64,000 bases of DNA. It comes from Mycolicibacter heraklionensis. GTDB lineage: Bacteria; Actinomycetota; Actinomycetes; Mycobacteriales; Mycobacteriaceae. Below are positions 7,411 through 18,914 of this stretch, piece after piece. Positions within the stretch are counted from its first letter, which is position 1. Each line of letters begins with the position of its first letter. The stretch spans positions 186,001 through 250,000 of the forward strand of contig NZ_LDPO01000004.1 in assembly GCF_001021505.1 (NCBI RefSeq), given 5' to 3'. The translations under genes and the position numbers were made by a program. The notes beneath the pieces were generated by a model. It saw only the letters and a program-made list of their open reading frames with translations. It had not been told where the DNA came from and searched no databases.

Positions 7411-9132
7411 CTAGAAGTCGAGACCCAGGAACGCAGCGCCCGGGTCCATCAGCGCCGAGGCGTCGAAGCCACCGAACAACCCGCTCAGGTCGAAGTCGCC
7501 GAACGGGGTCACGAAGGTGTCCGTGACGGTGCTGTCGGCGCCGTCCAGACCGGGGATGGCCGAGTAGACGTTGGCGAAGCCACCACCGATGTTCAAAACG
7601 CTGTACACCGAACCGAGCACCGGCAGGTCCGCGGCCTCGCCATCACCGGGAGTCACACCATCGATGACGAACTCCGTGGTGGTCAGGCCCAACAACTGGG
7701 TGACGGTCTCCTGCGCATGCGCGGTGCCCAGCAGGTCCGTGCCGTCATAGATGTTGAAGTCCTGTCCGGTCACCGGCAGGGGGAACCAGGTGCCGCCGAG
7801 GTTGAGTCCCGGGTATCCGCCGCCGATGTTGAGCAAGGGCAGCGCGCCGACCGTCTGGTAGACCGGCGCGAATCCCGGGCTGGTGTCGGCTCCGGACCCG
7901 GTGAACGGGTCGAAAGTGGTGCCGCCGATGCTGAAGGCTTCCGCGCCCACGGCACTGTCGCTCAGGGCGGCGAATGCGGCGCCCGGGTCCATCGAGACCC
8001 CGGTGGCCATGCCACTGAACAGCGAGCTCAGGTCCATGCTGCCGAACGGCGTTACGAAAGTGTCGGTGATGGTGCCGTTTTCGCCCGGGGTGGCCACGTA
8101 GACGTTCGCGAAGCCGCCACCGAAGTTGAACGCGTCGTAGATCGTGCCCGCGGCCGGCAGGCCGTCGCCGGTGTCCGAACCGTCGGTGACGACGAGCTGG
8201 GTGTTGGTCATGCCGAACAGATTGGTCACGTCCACCGCGGTGTTGATGGTGCCGAGGTGCGTGGCGTCGTCGCCGGTACCGCTGTAGACATCGAAATTCT
8301 GTGGCGCGAGACCGTTGCCCTGGTGGCTCGGGTCACCCAGCGATGCGCCGCCGATGGCCAGCAGGGGCGCGGCGCCACCGAGCGCGGCGACCGGGGTGAA
8401 GCCCTCCCCCACATTGGCGCCGTTGCTGTCGACCAGGAACGGGTCCAGCGTCAGGCCACCGATGGCGAAGGCGTCGTCGCCACCGCCCGACGCCCCGGCC
8501 TGCAGCGCGGCGAAGGCGTCACCCGGCTGCAGCGGGTCCGCCGCGTTGAAGCCGGCGAACATCGAGCTCAGGTCCATGCTGCCCCAGGGCGTCACGAAGG
8601 TGTCGGTGACGGTCCCGTCCTCGCCCGGGGTGGCGATGTAGACATTCGCAAAGCCACCGCCGAAGTTGAACACGTCATAGACCGACCCCGACGTCGGCAG
8701 GTCCGCCGCCGACCCGCCGGATGCGGTGTTGACGTCGGTGATGGTGAACTGAGTGTTGGTCAAGCCCGCCAGGTTGGTGACGACCACGCTGGAGTTGACG
8801 CTGCCCAGGCTGGCGCCGTCCGCGCCGTACACCTCGAAGTTCTGGGGTGCGATCGGCAGCAGGCCGCCGGGGCTGCCACCACCGAGAGTCAACAGCGGCG
8901 CAGAGCCGGTGAGCGTGTGAACAAGGTCGAAGCCCTCCTGCGCGGAGGAGCCGGTTCCTGTGTACGGGTCAAACGTATATCCGCCGAGCGTGAAGGCGTC
9001 GGCACCGGTGGCACTCGGCGCCACAGCGTCGTCGCCCGGGCCCGCCACGGCGACCGCAGCCTGCAAAAACGCCGCAGTAAGCAGCCCACCCCCGGTGGCC
9101 AGGCCTGCGGCGATCAGTCGGTAATGCATCAT
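7411..9132 (-). CDS. Exported protein with three tandem ~175-residue repeats
   Basis: A 573-residue protein. Residues 1-30 form a signal peptide (MMHYRLIAAG, then hydrophobic, ending AVAVAGPGDD). The rest is three homologous units at about residues 44-210, 220-390 and 398-569. Each runs from a F-x-(L/I)GG-x-T-(F/L)DPF motif through QNF(D/E)VY and T(N/T)T(Q/E)(F/L/V) to FGGGFANVY, TVTDTFVTP(W/F)G, (M/F)DLS-x-(M/L)F and P-G-(D/A)AF. It is Gly/Asp/Thr rich, acidic and Cys-free, suggesting a beta-rich surface or secreted protein. It lacks PE/PPE N-termini. The start MM is chosen because GGGGAAG lies seven bases upstream; an 11-codon longer frame is rejected. I do not recognise the family and assign no function. 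Confidence 0.75.
   Translation of the reverse strand: MMHYRLIAAGLATGGGLLTAAFLQAAVAVAGPGDDAVAPSATGADAFTLGGYTFDPYTGTGSSAQEGFDLVHTLTGSAPLLTLGGGSPGGLLPIAPQNFEVYGADGASLGSVNSSVVVTNLAGLTNTQFTITDVNTASGGSAADLPTSGSVYDVFNFGGGFANVYIATPGEDGTVTDTFVTPWGSMDLSSMFAGFNAADPLQPGDAFAALQAGASGGGDDAFAIGGLTLDPFLVDSNGANVGEGFTPVAALGGAAPLLAIGGASLGDPSHQGNGLAPQNFDVYSGTGDDATHLGTINTAVDVTNLFGMTNTQLVVTDGSDTGDGLPAAGTIYDAFNFGGGFANVYVATPGENGTITDTFVTPFGSMDLSSLFSGMATGVSMDPGAAFAALSDSAVGAEAFSIGGTTFDPFTGSGADTSPGFAPVYQTVGALPLLNIGGGYPGLNLGGTWFPLPVTGQDFNIYDGTDLLGTAHAQETVTQLLGLTTTEFVIDGVTPGDGEAADLPVLGSVYSVLNIGGGFANVYSAIPGLDGADSTVTDTFVTPFGDFDLSGLFGGFDASALMDPGAAFLGLDF
7426..9003 (-). repeat. Three intragenic tandem repeats of about 0.5 kb
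   Basis: Coding repeats at about 9003-8503, 8475-7963 and 7941-7426. Units 1 and 2 are the closest, sharing NFGGGFANVYxATPGE and TDTFVTPxGSMDLSS. Unit 3 has diverged (NIGGGFANVYSAIPG, TPFGDFDLSGLF) and carries a few extra residues. Separators are about 7-10 residues. The pattern indicates internal duplication rather than low-complexity sequence. Confidence 0.8.
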
Positions 9133-9441
9133 TTTCGAGCTTCCCCATCTCGGTCGTTTTCCCATGCCGGTGGGTTACATCCGGACAGTCAGATGTATGC
9201 CACCGGTAACAACGAGCAGAATGCTACCCACGAGTAACCTAAATGTATAGATAGGGATTGTAGGTTTTTCCTGTCAGTTAGCTGGACAAACAGAACGCCC
9301 CGGCGTGCTGGAACACCGTTACCGTGGGACAGCAAACCGGACCTACTCAGGTGGACTCAGTCGTGGCACAGAACTACCCGCCCTATCCCCCGTGGCCCTA
9401 TTGCGACGTCGCTTCGCCGTGGGAGTCTGACGGCTGGTGGG
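9133..9441. other. Intergenic region upstream of the repeat protein
   Basis: About 310 bases between the start of the repeat protein and the stop of the acetyltransferase, both on the minus strand. The AT-rich stretch around 9240-9280, with TATACA read on the minus strand, is the best place for the repeat-protein promoter, implying a long leader of about 100 bases. A plus-strand frame from 9324 with a Pro/Tyr/Trp-rich start runs into the antisense of the acetyltransferase and is not accepted as a gene. Confidence 0.35.
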
Positions 9442-10002
9442 CTAGTGGATCGGCCGAAGGATCCGGCACGGATTTCCTGCAGCCAGTACACCGGCCGGCA
9501 AATCCCGAGTCACCACGCTGCCGGCCCCCACGACCGTGTCGTCTCCGATCGACACCCCGGGGCAGACGATCACCCCCGCCGCCAGCCAGACGTTGTCGCC
9601 AAGGGTGACCGGAGCGGCTGATTCCCAGCCGCCCCGCCGCGCATCGATGTCGTCGATGGGATGCAGCGCCGTCAGCAGTTGGGCGCGGGGTCCGATCGAC
9701 ACGTGGTCGCCGATGGTAATGGGCGCGCAGTCCAGAAAGACCGCGTCATAGTTGACGAAGCAGTTGGCACCGATGCTGATGTATGTTCCGTAGTCGCAAC
9801 AGAATCGGGGCAAGATCTCTGAGTTCGCCCCGAATGATCCCAGCAGTTTGTCCAGGAGTTCACGGCGGGCGTCCGCGTCGTCTGGACCGGTGGCGTTGAA
9901 CGCCGCCACCACGCGTTGGCAATCCCGCCGGCCGGCGACCAAGTCCGGGTCGTCGGGCCGATACAGCGCCCCGCGCAGCATCCGATCTCGCTGACTGCTC
10001 AC
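9442..10002 (-). CDS. Maltose/galactoside O-acetyltransferase-like protein
   Basis: A 186-residue member of the LacA/Maa/NodL acetyltransferases, which move acetyl from acetyl-CoA to a sugar hydroxyl. It starts DRMLRGALYRPDDPDLVAGR, typical of the N-terminal helix domain. It continues into a left-handed beta-helix with hexapeptide repeats (ITIGDHVSIGPRAQL, VTLGDNVWLAAGVIV, VSIGDDTVVGAGSVV). The catalytic His is in LLTALHPID. The GTG start at 10002 follows the dinF stop by 11 bases, so it is probably the last gene of the cnpB-dinF transcript. Real acceptor unknown. Confidence 0.85.
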   Translation of the reverse strand: MSSQRDRMLRGALYRPDDPDLVAGRRDCQRVVAAFNATGPDDADARRELLDKLLGSFGANSEILPRFCCDYGTYISIGANCFVNYDAVFLDCAPITIGDHVSIGPRAQLLTALHPIDDIDARRGGWESAAPVTLGDNVWLAAGVIVCPGVSIGDDTVVGAGSVVTRDLPAGVLAAGNPCRILRPIH

Positions 10003-10013
10003 TCCAGCCGATC

Positions 10014-12782
<2,769 letters not shown>

Positions 12783-12793
12783 GATGACCGCGC

Positions 12794-15562
12794 CTACACA
12801 CGTGCTTTTTCTACGAGCTCGTAGGTCTCGATGACGTCGCCTTCCTTGATGTCGCTGTAGGTCAGCGTCAGACCACACTCGTAGCCGTCGCGAACCTCGG
12901 TGACATCGTCCTTCTCCCGGCGCAGCGAGGAGACCGTGATGTTTTCGGCGACCACCACGTTGTCACGCAGCAGCCGCGCCTTGGCGTTGCGGCGGATGAG
13001 ACCGGAGGTGACCAAGCAGCCGGCGATGTTGCCAACCTTGGAGGACCGGAAGATGGCGCGAATCTCCGCCCGCCCCAGCTCCTTCTCCTCGTAGATCGGC
13101 TTGAGCATGCCCTTGAGCGCGCTCTCGATCTCTTCGATGGCCTGGTAGATGACCGAGTAGTACCGGATCTCCACACCCTCGCGGTTGGCCAGCTCGGTGG
13201 CCTTGCCCTCCGCACGCACGTTGAACCCGATGATGATCGCGTCCGACGCCGACGCCAGGTTGACGTTGGTCTCGGTGATGCCACCGACACCGCGGTCGAT
13301 CACCCGCAGCTGCACCTCGTCGTCGACCTGGATTCCCATCAGGGCCTCTTCCAGCGCCTCGACGGTACCGGCGTTGTCGCCCTTGAGGATCAGGTTCAGC
13401 TGACTGGTTTCCTTCAGCGCCGAGTCCAGGTCCTCCAGCGAGATCCGCTTGCGCGAGCGCGCCGCCAGCGCGTTGCGCTTACGCGCGCTGCGCTTGTCGG
13501 CGATCTGGCGAGCGATCCGGTCCTCGTCGACCACCAGCAGGTTGTCGCCGGCGCCCGGCACCGAGGTGAACCCGATGACCTGCACGGGCCTCGACGGCAG
13601 CGCCTCTTCCACGTCGTCGCCGTGCTCGTCGACCATGCGCCGCACCCGGCCGTAGGCATCCCCGGCGACGATCGAGTCGCCGACTCGCAGCGTGCCGCGC
13701 TGGATCAGCACGGTGGCCACCGGACCGCGGCCGCGGTCCAGGTGGGCCTCGATCGCCACACCCTGGGCCTCCATGTCGGGGTTGGCCCGCAGGTCCAGGG
13801 CCGCGTCGGCGGTCAGCAGCACCGCCTCTTCCAGGGCCGCGATGTTGGTGCCCTGCTTGGCGGAGATGTCGACGAACATGGTGTCGCCGCCGAAGTCCTC
13901 GGCAACCAGTCCGTACTCGGTGAGCTGCCCCCGGATCTTGGCCGGGTCGGCACCTTCCTTGTCGATCTTGTTGACCGCCACCACGATCGGCACATCGGCA
14001 GCCTGGGCGTGGTTGATCGCCTCCACCGTCTGGGGCATCACACCGTCGTCGGCGGCCACCACCAGGATCGCGATGTCGGTGGCCTTGGCGCCACGGGCAC
14101 GCATGGCCGTGAACGCCTCGTGACCCGGGGTGTCGATGAACGTGATCAGCCGTTCGGAGCCGTCGAAGTCGACCGACACCTGGTAGGCGCCGATGTGCTG
14201 GGTGATGCCACCGGCCTCGCCCTCGCGGACGTTGGCCTTGCGGATGGTGTCCAGCAGTCGGGTCTTGCCGTGGTCGACGTGACCCATGACGGTCACCACT
14301 GGCGGCCGGCTCTGCAGGTCCTCCTCGCCGCCCTCGTCCTCGCCGTAGGTCAGGTCGAAGGACTCCAGCAGCTCGCGGTCCTCGTCCTCGGGCGAGACCA
14401 CCTGCACCACGAAGTTCATCTCGCTGCCCAGCAGCTCCAGCGTCTCGTCGCCCACCGACTGGGTGGCGGTCACCATCTCACCGAGGTTGAACAGCGCCTG
14501 CACCAGGGCAGCCGGGTTGGCGTCGATCTTCTCGGCGAAGTCGCTCAGCGATGCGCCGCGGGCCAGCCGGATGGTCTCGCCGTTGCCGTGCGGCAACCGC
14601 ACACCACCGACGACCGGCGCCTGCATGTTCTCGTACTCGGCGCGTTTCGCCCGCTTCGACTTGCGTCCGCGCTTGGGTGCACCGCCGGGCCGGCCGAAGG
14701 CACCGGCCGCGCCACCGCGCTGGCCGGGACGACCGCCGCCGCCACCACCGCCGGGACGACCCCGAAAACCTCCGGCACCGGCGCCTGCGGGGGCGCCTCC
14801 GCCGCCGGGACCACCGGCACCGCCACCGCGGTAGTTACCACCGGGACCGCCGCCGGGACCGCCCGGGCGACCGCCGGGCGCACCGGGTCGGCCACCGCCA
14901 CCGGGACGCGGCGGACCGCCGGGGCGCGCCGGGCGACCCTGCGCGCCGAAGTTGCTGGTGCGACCGGGCATGTTGCCCGGTGTCGCGCCGCCGCCGGGAC
15001 GCGGCATGCCGGGCCGGGGTGCGCCCCCAGGCCGGGGCGCCTGCGGGTGCGGACGCGGAATGGCGCGCTCAACCGGCTGCGCCGAGGAGAACGGGTTGTT
15101 GCCGACGCGCGGGGTGCGGGCGCCGGGCTTGGGGCCCGGTGCTGCCGGCCGCGGGCCGGGAGCGGGCGGCGCCGCCGGGGACGGTGCCGCAGCTGCCGGC
15201 GGCGGGGCCTCGGCCGCAGGCGGAGCCGCCGGGGCTGCCGGAGCGGACGGCTTGGCCGCGGGTGCGGCGGGCTTCGCAGCCTCGCCGTCAGCCGCAGCGG
15301 CCGGTGCCGGCTTCGCCGGTCCCGGAGTCGCCGCCGGGGACGGAGCCGGAGCGGCCTTGGCAGGCGCCGGGGCCGCGGGCGCTTCGGCCTTCGGCGCGGG
15401 CTTACCGCCGCCGAAGGACTCGCGCAGCCGCCGCGCGACGGGGGCTTCCACGGTTGAGGACGCCGATTTGACGAATTCGCCCTGCTCGCTCAGGCGGGCG
15501 AGGACTTCCTTGCTGGTGACACCGAGTTCCTTGGCCAACTCGTGTACGCGGGCCTTTGCCAC
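12794..15562 (-). CDS. infB: Translation initiation factor IF-2
   Basis: A 922-residue IF2, the GTPase that places initiator tRNA on the 30S subunit and promotes 50S joining. It starts [20 protein letters not shown] (IF2N domain). Residues about 60-300 are an Ala/Pro then Gly/Arg/Pro-rich disordered region with RGG/RPGG patches, which is typical of actinobacterial IF2. A second IF2N-like part precedes the G domain with GHVDHGKT (about 425), DTPGHEAFT and NKIDKEG. Domains II-IV follow. The GTG start at 15562 has AGGAG close upstream. Its extreme length comes only from the low-complexity region. Confidence 0.97.
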   Translation of the reverse strand: MAKARVHELAKELGVTSKEVLARLSEQGEFVKSASSTVEAPVARRLRESFGGGKPAPKAEAPAAPAPAKAAPAPSPAATPGPAKPAPAAAADGEAAKPAAPAAKPSAPAAPAAPPAAEAPPPAAAAPSPAAPPAPGPRPAAPGPKPGARTPRVGNNPFSSAQPVERAIPRPHPQAPRPGGAPRPGMPRPGGGATPGNMPGRTSNFGAQGRPARPGGPPRPGGGGRPGAPGGRPGGPGGGPGGNYRGGGAGGPGGGGAPAGAGAGGFRGRPGGGGGGGRPGQRGGAAGAFGRPGGAPKRGRKSKRAKRAEYENMQAPVVGGVRLPHGNGETIRLARGASLSDFAEKIDANPAALVQALFNLGEMVTATQSVGDETLELLGSEMNFVVQVVSPEDEDRELLESFDLTYGEDEGGEEDLQSRPPVVTVMGHVDHGKTRLLDTIRKANVREGEAGGITQHIGAYQVSVDFDGSERLITFIDTPGHEAFTAMRARGAKATDIAILVVAADDGVMPQTVEAINHAQAADVPIVVAVNKIDKEGADPAKIRGQLTEYGLVAEDFGGDTMFVDISAKQGTNIAALEEAVLLTADAALDLRANPDMEAQGVAIEAHLDRGRGPVATVLIQRGTLRVGDSIVAGDAYGRVRRMVDEHGDDVEEALPSRPVQVIGFTSVPGAGDNLLVVDEDRIARQIADKRSARKRNALAARSRKRISLEDLDSALKETSQLNLILKGDNAGTVEALEEALMGIQVDDEVQLRVIDRGVGGITETNVNLASASDAIIIGFNVRAEGKATELANREGVEIRYYSVIYQAIEEIESALKGMLKPIYEEKELGRAEIRAIFRSSKVGNIAGCLVTSGLIRRNAKARLLRDNVVVAENITVSSLRREKDDVTEVRDGYECGLTLTYSDIKEGDVIETYELVEKARV

Positions 15563-15628
15563 TACATCTCCTGTCTATGAGGCGACAGCGGTGGTGGGCC
15601 GCGCCTCGGGTTTAGCTATGACGCATGG

Positions 15629-16012
15629 TCATCGGGACTTCACGGTGTGCTCATGTTCTTCGCTACCTGTTCTGTTGACCGGGGCGGTGAGCCGATCTTC
15701 GAATCCTTCGAAGTACTCCTCCACCCCGGATACATCCGGAGAACCGCTGATCCGCAGCGCGCGCACGAATGCCCGTCTCCGAATCGCCGCGTGCAGGCAC
15801 TCCGACGCGGGATGCAACCACGCACCCCGCCCCGGTTGGTTGCCCGCGCGGTCAACGATCACGGCACCGTTGCCGTTCTCGGTTGACACCGCGACCACCC
15901 GAAGCAATTCGACGGTCAACGCACGTTTCCGGCATCCGACACACGTGCGCACCGGTCCCTCTGGGGAGCGGTGCGTCCGCGAGGCGGCTGTCGAAGTCTC
16001 GCGCTGGATCAC
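15629..16012 (-). CDS. ylxR: YlxR family RNA-binding protein
   Basis: A 127-residue YlxR (DUF448) protein carrying the hallmark RTCVGCRKR near residue 22 and the GRGAWLHP motif. YlxR homologues are small nucleic-acid-binding proteins, reported to act on RNase P or as regulators, and are encoded between nusA and infB as here. A GTG at 16012 is used. Family members usually start closer to RTCVGC, so about 20 N-terminal residues are less certain. The acidic C-terminal tail (EEYFEGFEDR) is lineage-specific. Confidence 0.85.
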   Translation of the reverse strand: MIQRETSTAASRTHRSPEGPVRTCVGCRKRALTVELLRVVAVSTENGNGAVIVDRAGNQPGRGAWLHPASECLHAAIRRRAFVRALRISGSPDVSGVEEYFEGFEDRLTAPVNRTGSEEHEHTVKSR

Positions 16013-16064
16013 GGCTCAGTCTACCCATACAACGGGGATCACCCGAACCACCCGAATCCGTGCC

Positions 16065-16111
16065 GGTGGTTCAGCGAGGCTCGACGAAGGAGAGGCGAAG
16101 CTGGGACCGCC
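16065..16111 (+). repeat. 47-bp intergenic repeat, copy 1
   Basis: A 47-bp element in the nusA-ylxR gap that recurs at 61928-61974 with four mismatches, same orientation. The 38-bp core at 16074-16111 differs at only two positions. It contains GACGAAGGAGAGGCGAAGC. It lies on the strand opposite to the flanking genes. I do not know its name or role. Confidence 0.8.
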
Positions 16112-16161
16112 AAACAAACCCCGTAGCGCCCCGCTCAGCGCCCCGCCGGTCCGTGTCCCGC

Positions 16162-17205
16162 TCAGTGTTCCTGCGGCACGCCCCGGCCGGCCTCGTGCTC
16201 GGCGCCGTTGGCGCCGGGCTCCGGGGTATCGCTGCGGATGTCGATGCGCCAGCCGGTCAGCCGGGCCGCCAACCGGGCGTTCTGGCCCTCTTTGCCGATG
16301 GCCAGGGACAGCTGGAAGTCCGGAACCACTACCCGGGCGGCCCGGGCAGCCTGGTCGATGACGGTCACCGACATCACCTTGGCCGGCGACAGCGCGTTGC
16401 CGACGAAGCGCGCCGGGTCCTCGTCGTAGTCGATGATGTCGATCTTCTCGCCGGCCAGCTCGCTCATCACGTTGCGCACCCGCTGGCCCATCGGACCGAT
16501 GCAGGCGCCTTTGGCGTTCAGGCCGGGCACCTGCGAGGCCACCGCGATCTTGGAGCGGTGGCCGGCCTCGCGGGCGACCGCGACGATCTCCACCGACCCG
16601 TCGGCGATCTCGGGGACTTCCAGGGCGAACAGCTTGCGGACCAGGTTCGGGTGGGTACGGGACAGCTCGATACGCGGCTCGCGCAGGCCGCGGGTCACCC
16701 CGATCACGTAGCAGCGCAGCCGGTCGCCGTGCTCGTAGGCCTCGCCGGGTGCCTGCTCTGCGGGGCGGATGACGCCGTCGAAACCCTTGGCTTCGGTACC
16801 CAGGCGCACCACGATGACACCGCGGGCGTTCTCCCGGGCGTCGCGCTGGACGACGCCGGCGACGATGTCGCCCTCCCGCGCGGAGAACTCGCCGTAGGCC
16901 TTCTCGTTCTCGGCGTCACGCAGCCGCTGCAGGATCACCTGGCGCGCGGTGGTCGCCGCGATCCGGCCGAAGCCCTCGGGGGTGTCGTCGTATTCGCTGA
17001 TCACGTTGCCGTCGGCGTCGGTCTCGCGGGCCAGCACCCGCACCACGCCGCTCTTGCGGTCGACGTCGATCACCGCGTCGGCCTGATGACCTTCGGTGTG
17101 ACGGTATGCGGTGAGCAACGCCGATTTGATGGTGTCCACGACCACGTCGACCGAGATGCCCTTGTCGGCCTCGATCGCGTGCAGCGCGGCCATGTCGATA
17201 TTCAT
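16162..17205 (-). CDS. nusA: Transcription termination/antitermination factor NusA
   Basis: A 347-residue NusA, which binds RNA polymerase and nascent RNA to modulate pausing, termination and rrn antitermination. The N-terminal domain starts [20 protein letters not shown]. An S1 domain ([23 protein letters not shown]) and two KH domains ([19 protein letters not shown], about 240, and [19 protein letters not shown], about 305) follow. The acidic repeats of E. coli NusA are absent, as usual in mycobacteria. The ATG overlaps the rimP stop by four bases. Confidence 0.96.
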   Translation of the reverse strand: MNIDMAALHAIEADKGISVDVVVDTIKSALLTAYRHTEGHQADAVIDVDRKSGVVRVLARETDADGNVISEYDDTPEGFGRIAATTARQVILQRLRDAENEKAYGEFSAREGDIVAGVVQRDARENARGVIVVRLGTEAKGFDGVIRPAEQAPGEAYEHGDRLRCYVIGVTRGLREPRIELSRTHPNLVRKLFALEVPEIADGSVEIVAVAREAGHRSKIAVASQVPGLNAKGACIGPMGQRVRNVMSELAGEKIDIIDYDEDPARFVGNALSPAKVMSVTVIDQAARAARVVVPDFQLSLAIGKEGQNARLAARLTGWRIDIRSDTPEPGANGAEHEAGRGVPQEH

Positions 17206-17735
17206 GCTCCGGCCTCCGTTCCCGCCTCGGGGGCCTGTAGGCCCGCCAACTCCAACTCACGTTCGCTCGGCGGCGAGAACTCGACTTGTACCACCGCTCG
17301 GCTGATCTCGCTCAGTGGCAGGCGGCGACGGTTCCAGTCCCGCCCGGCACGCACCACCAGCGTCAGGACGTCGTCATCGACGACGCCCACCCGACCGGTC
17401 AGACCCGACCCGTCGGACAGCGTCAGCTCAACTTTGCGACCGTGCGCGCGCCGAAACTGCTTCGCTGTGGTCAGCGGCCGCCCCACACCGGGCGAGCTGA
17501 CCTCCAACACGTATTGGCCGTCGAACTCCAGGGTGTCGAGCAGTTCCGACGCCGAACGCGCCAGCGCCGCGGCAGTGTCCAGATCCAGCGGAGTGTCGCC
17601 GTCGGCGACCACGGTGATTCGCGGCAGCGGGTCCTGATCATCGACGACGACGTCTTCGATCTCGTATCCGGCGCGGGTGAACTCAGCATCGAGCAGCTCG
17701 ATCACCTGTGTCTGGGAAGGTAGCCCGGTGGCCAC
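17202..17735 (-). CDS. rimP: Ribosome maturation factor RimP
   Basis: A 177-residue RimP, needed for 30S assembly. The N-terminal half has [19 protein letters not shown] and the diagnostic [16 protein letters not shown] (about residues 75-90). The SH3-like C-terminal half has [14 protein letters not shown]. The start is GTG 17735 with GAGGAG six bases upstream. It is the first gene of the rimP-nusA operon, so the operon promoter should lie in the 192-bp divergent gap up to 17928. I saw no other gene in that gap. Confidence 0.95.
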   Translation of the reverse strand: MATGLPSQTQVIELLDAEFTRAGYEIEDVVVDDQDPLPRITVVADGDTPLDLDTAAALARSASELLDTLEFDGQYVLEVSSPGVGRPLTTAKQFRRAHGRKVELTLSDGSGLTGRVGVVDDDVLTLVVRAGRDWNRRRLPLSEISRAVVQVEFSPPSERELELAGLQAPEAGTEAGA

Positions 17736-17927
17736 GGCGAGCTCCTCGTCTTGAGTTGTTCAGTCGGCGCGTTCCCACGCGCCAGGCGCGGCCGGGAACC
17801 AGTCATCAACGATACGCCGTGGGAAACACAGCCACAGCAAACCGGCAAAAGCGCCCGTCAGCGTACCGCGGCCCGGTCCCGGCCACGTCACGTCCCTCCG
17901 CTTCTGTCGCAATGGCAGGATGTCAGG

Positions 17928-18437
17928 GTGCCTGGCCCCCTGTCCGTCATCGACCGCCGGCGCGTGCTCACCGGCGCCGGGATGTTCGCCCTGCTGGCCC
18001 TCGCGGCCCCGGCCTGCGGCTCTGCTCCTACGACGCCCGTCGTGGACGACCTGGAAGCCCAACGACAGCTGGCCCTACACGACAGTGAACTGGCCACCGC
18101 AGCCGCTGCGGCGCTGACCGACCCGGACTCCAAGGTGCTGGCCGCAGCACTGGAGCAGGTGTCGCAGGAGCGAACTGAGCATGCCCGGGCGCTGGCAGCC
18201 GAGATCGCCCGCGCCGCCGGAAAGACGCCGGCGGATGAGACCGAAACCACCACCGCCAACGCTGCGCCGGACGCGCCGGCCCCGACGGTCTCGCAGGTGA
18301 TCAACGCGTTACGGGCCGCCGCCGACAGCTCCGGAAAGCTGGCGGTCGCCTCGTCGGGTTACCGGGCCGGGCTGCTGGCCTCTATCGCCGCGGCGTGCAC
18401 CGCCGCCTACGCGGTCGCCTTGGTGGCGCAGACATGA
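17928..18437 (+). CDS. Exported/lipoprotein-like ferritin-fold protein (Rv2843-like)
   Basis: A 169-residue protein with a twin-arginine-like signal (DRRRVLTGAGMFALLALAA) ending in PACGS. That is a weak lipobox, so it may be a lipoprotein. The mature part is Ala/Glu-rich and helical, with QERTEHARAL (an ExxH ferritin-like pattern) and a hydrophobic C-terminus. The GTG start has AGGA seven bases upstream; a longer frame to 17751 lacks coding character. Its last four bases overlap the next gene. In M. tuberculosis the same pair, Rv2843-Rv2844, sits beside rimP and proS (from memory). Function unknown; iron or redox binding is only a guess. Confidence 0.7.
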   Translation: MPGPLSVIDRRRVLTGAGMFALLALAAPACGSAPTTPVVDDLEAQRQLALHDSELATAAAAALTDPDSKVLAAALEQVSQERTEHARALAAEIARAAGKTPADETETTTANAAPDAPAPTVSQVINALRAAADSSGKLAVASSGYRAGLLASIAAACTAAYAVALVAQT

Positions 18438-18892
18438 CATCTCCCGAGCCCAGCCCGGCCTCCGGCCCCGAATCGGCCCTGATCGATGCCCTGGCCACCG
18501 AATACGGGGTCGTCTACGGCTACGGGCTGGTGTCGGCGTACTCGCTGCCGGAATTCAACGATCTGGTGGTCACCACCATCCGTCAGCACCGCGAACGCCG
18601 GGACCGCACCATCGCGATCCTGACCAGCCGCTCGGTTGCGGTTCCACCCGCCGCCGCCGGATATCAGGTGCCCATGCCGGTGACCACGTCCAATGACGCA
18701 CTGCGGCTGGCGGTCCGGATGGAAGACGACACCGCGGCAGCCTGGCGTGCAGTCGTCGAGCAGGCCAGCGAAGCCACCGACCGGGAATTCGCGGCGACCG
18801 CGCTCGGCCAGAGTGCCGTGCTGGCCGCGCACTGGAACCGCGCGCTCGGGAATTGGCCGATCACCCAGGCCTTCCCGGGCGGCCAGGACTAG
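18434..18892 (+). CDS. DUF4439 ferritin-like protein (Rv2844-like)
   Basis: A 152-residue cytosolic helical protein matching DUF4439. ALATEYGVVYGYGLVSAY (residues about 20-37) and RQHRERRDRTIAIL form the first ferritin-like helices, and VRMEDDTAAAWRAVVEQA the third. Conserved Glu, His and Asp residues at helix positions suggest a metal or four-helix core, though no reaction is known. The ATG overlaps the upstream stop (ATGA), so the two proteins are made together and may form a membrane-anchored/cytosolic pair. Confidence 0.78.
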   Translation: MTSPEPSPASGPESALIDALATEYGVVYGYGLVSAYSLPEFNDLVVTTIRQHRERRDRTIAILTSRSVAVPPAAAGYQVPMPVTTSNDALRLAVRMEDDTAAAWRAVVEQASEATDREFAATALGQSAVLAAHWNRALGNWPITQAFPGGQD

Positions 18893-18914
18893 ACGGGGAC
18901 TAGACCGGGACCAG

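Noticed and set aside
7411..9132. Calling the Gly-rich repeat protein PE_PGRS or PPE
   Set aside because: It has a normal signal peptide, no PE or PPE N-terminal motif, and long ordered repeats rather than GGA/GGN tracts.
9324..9608. Small Pro/Tyr/Trp-rich plus-strand gene
   Set aside because: The frame has no stop before running antisense through the acetyltransferase gene, and there is no ribosome site.
14650..15400. DNA repeats in the infB 5' half as a repeat array
   Set aside because: They encode the Pro/Gly/Arg-rich disordered region normal for actinobacterial IF2.
13622..15457. A 611-residue plus-strand frame
   Set aside because: It is the antisense of infB, kept open by the GC-rich low-complexity region.
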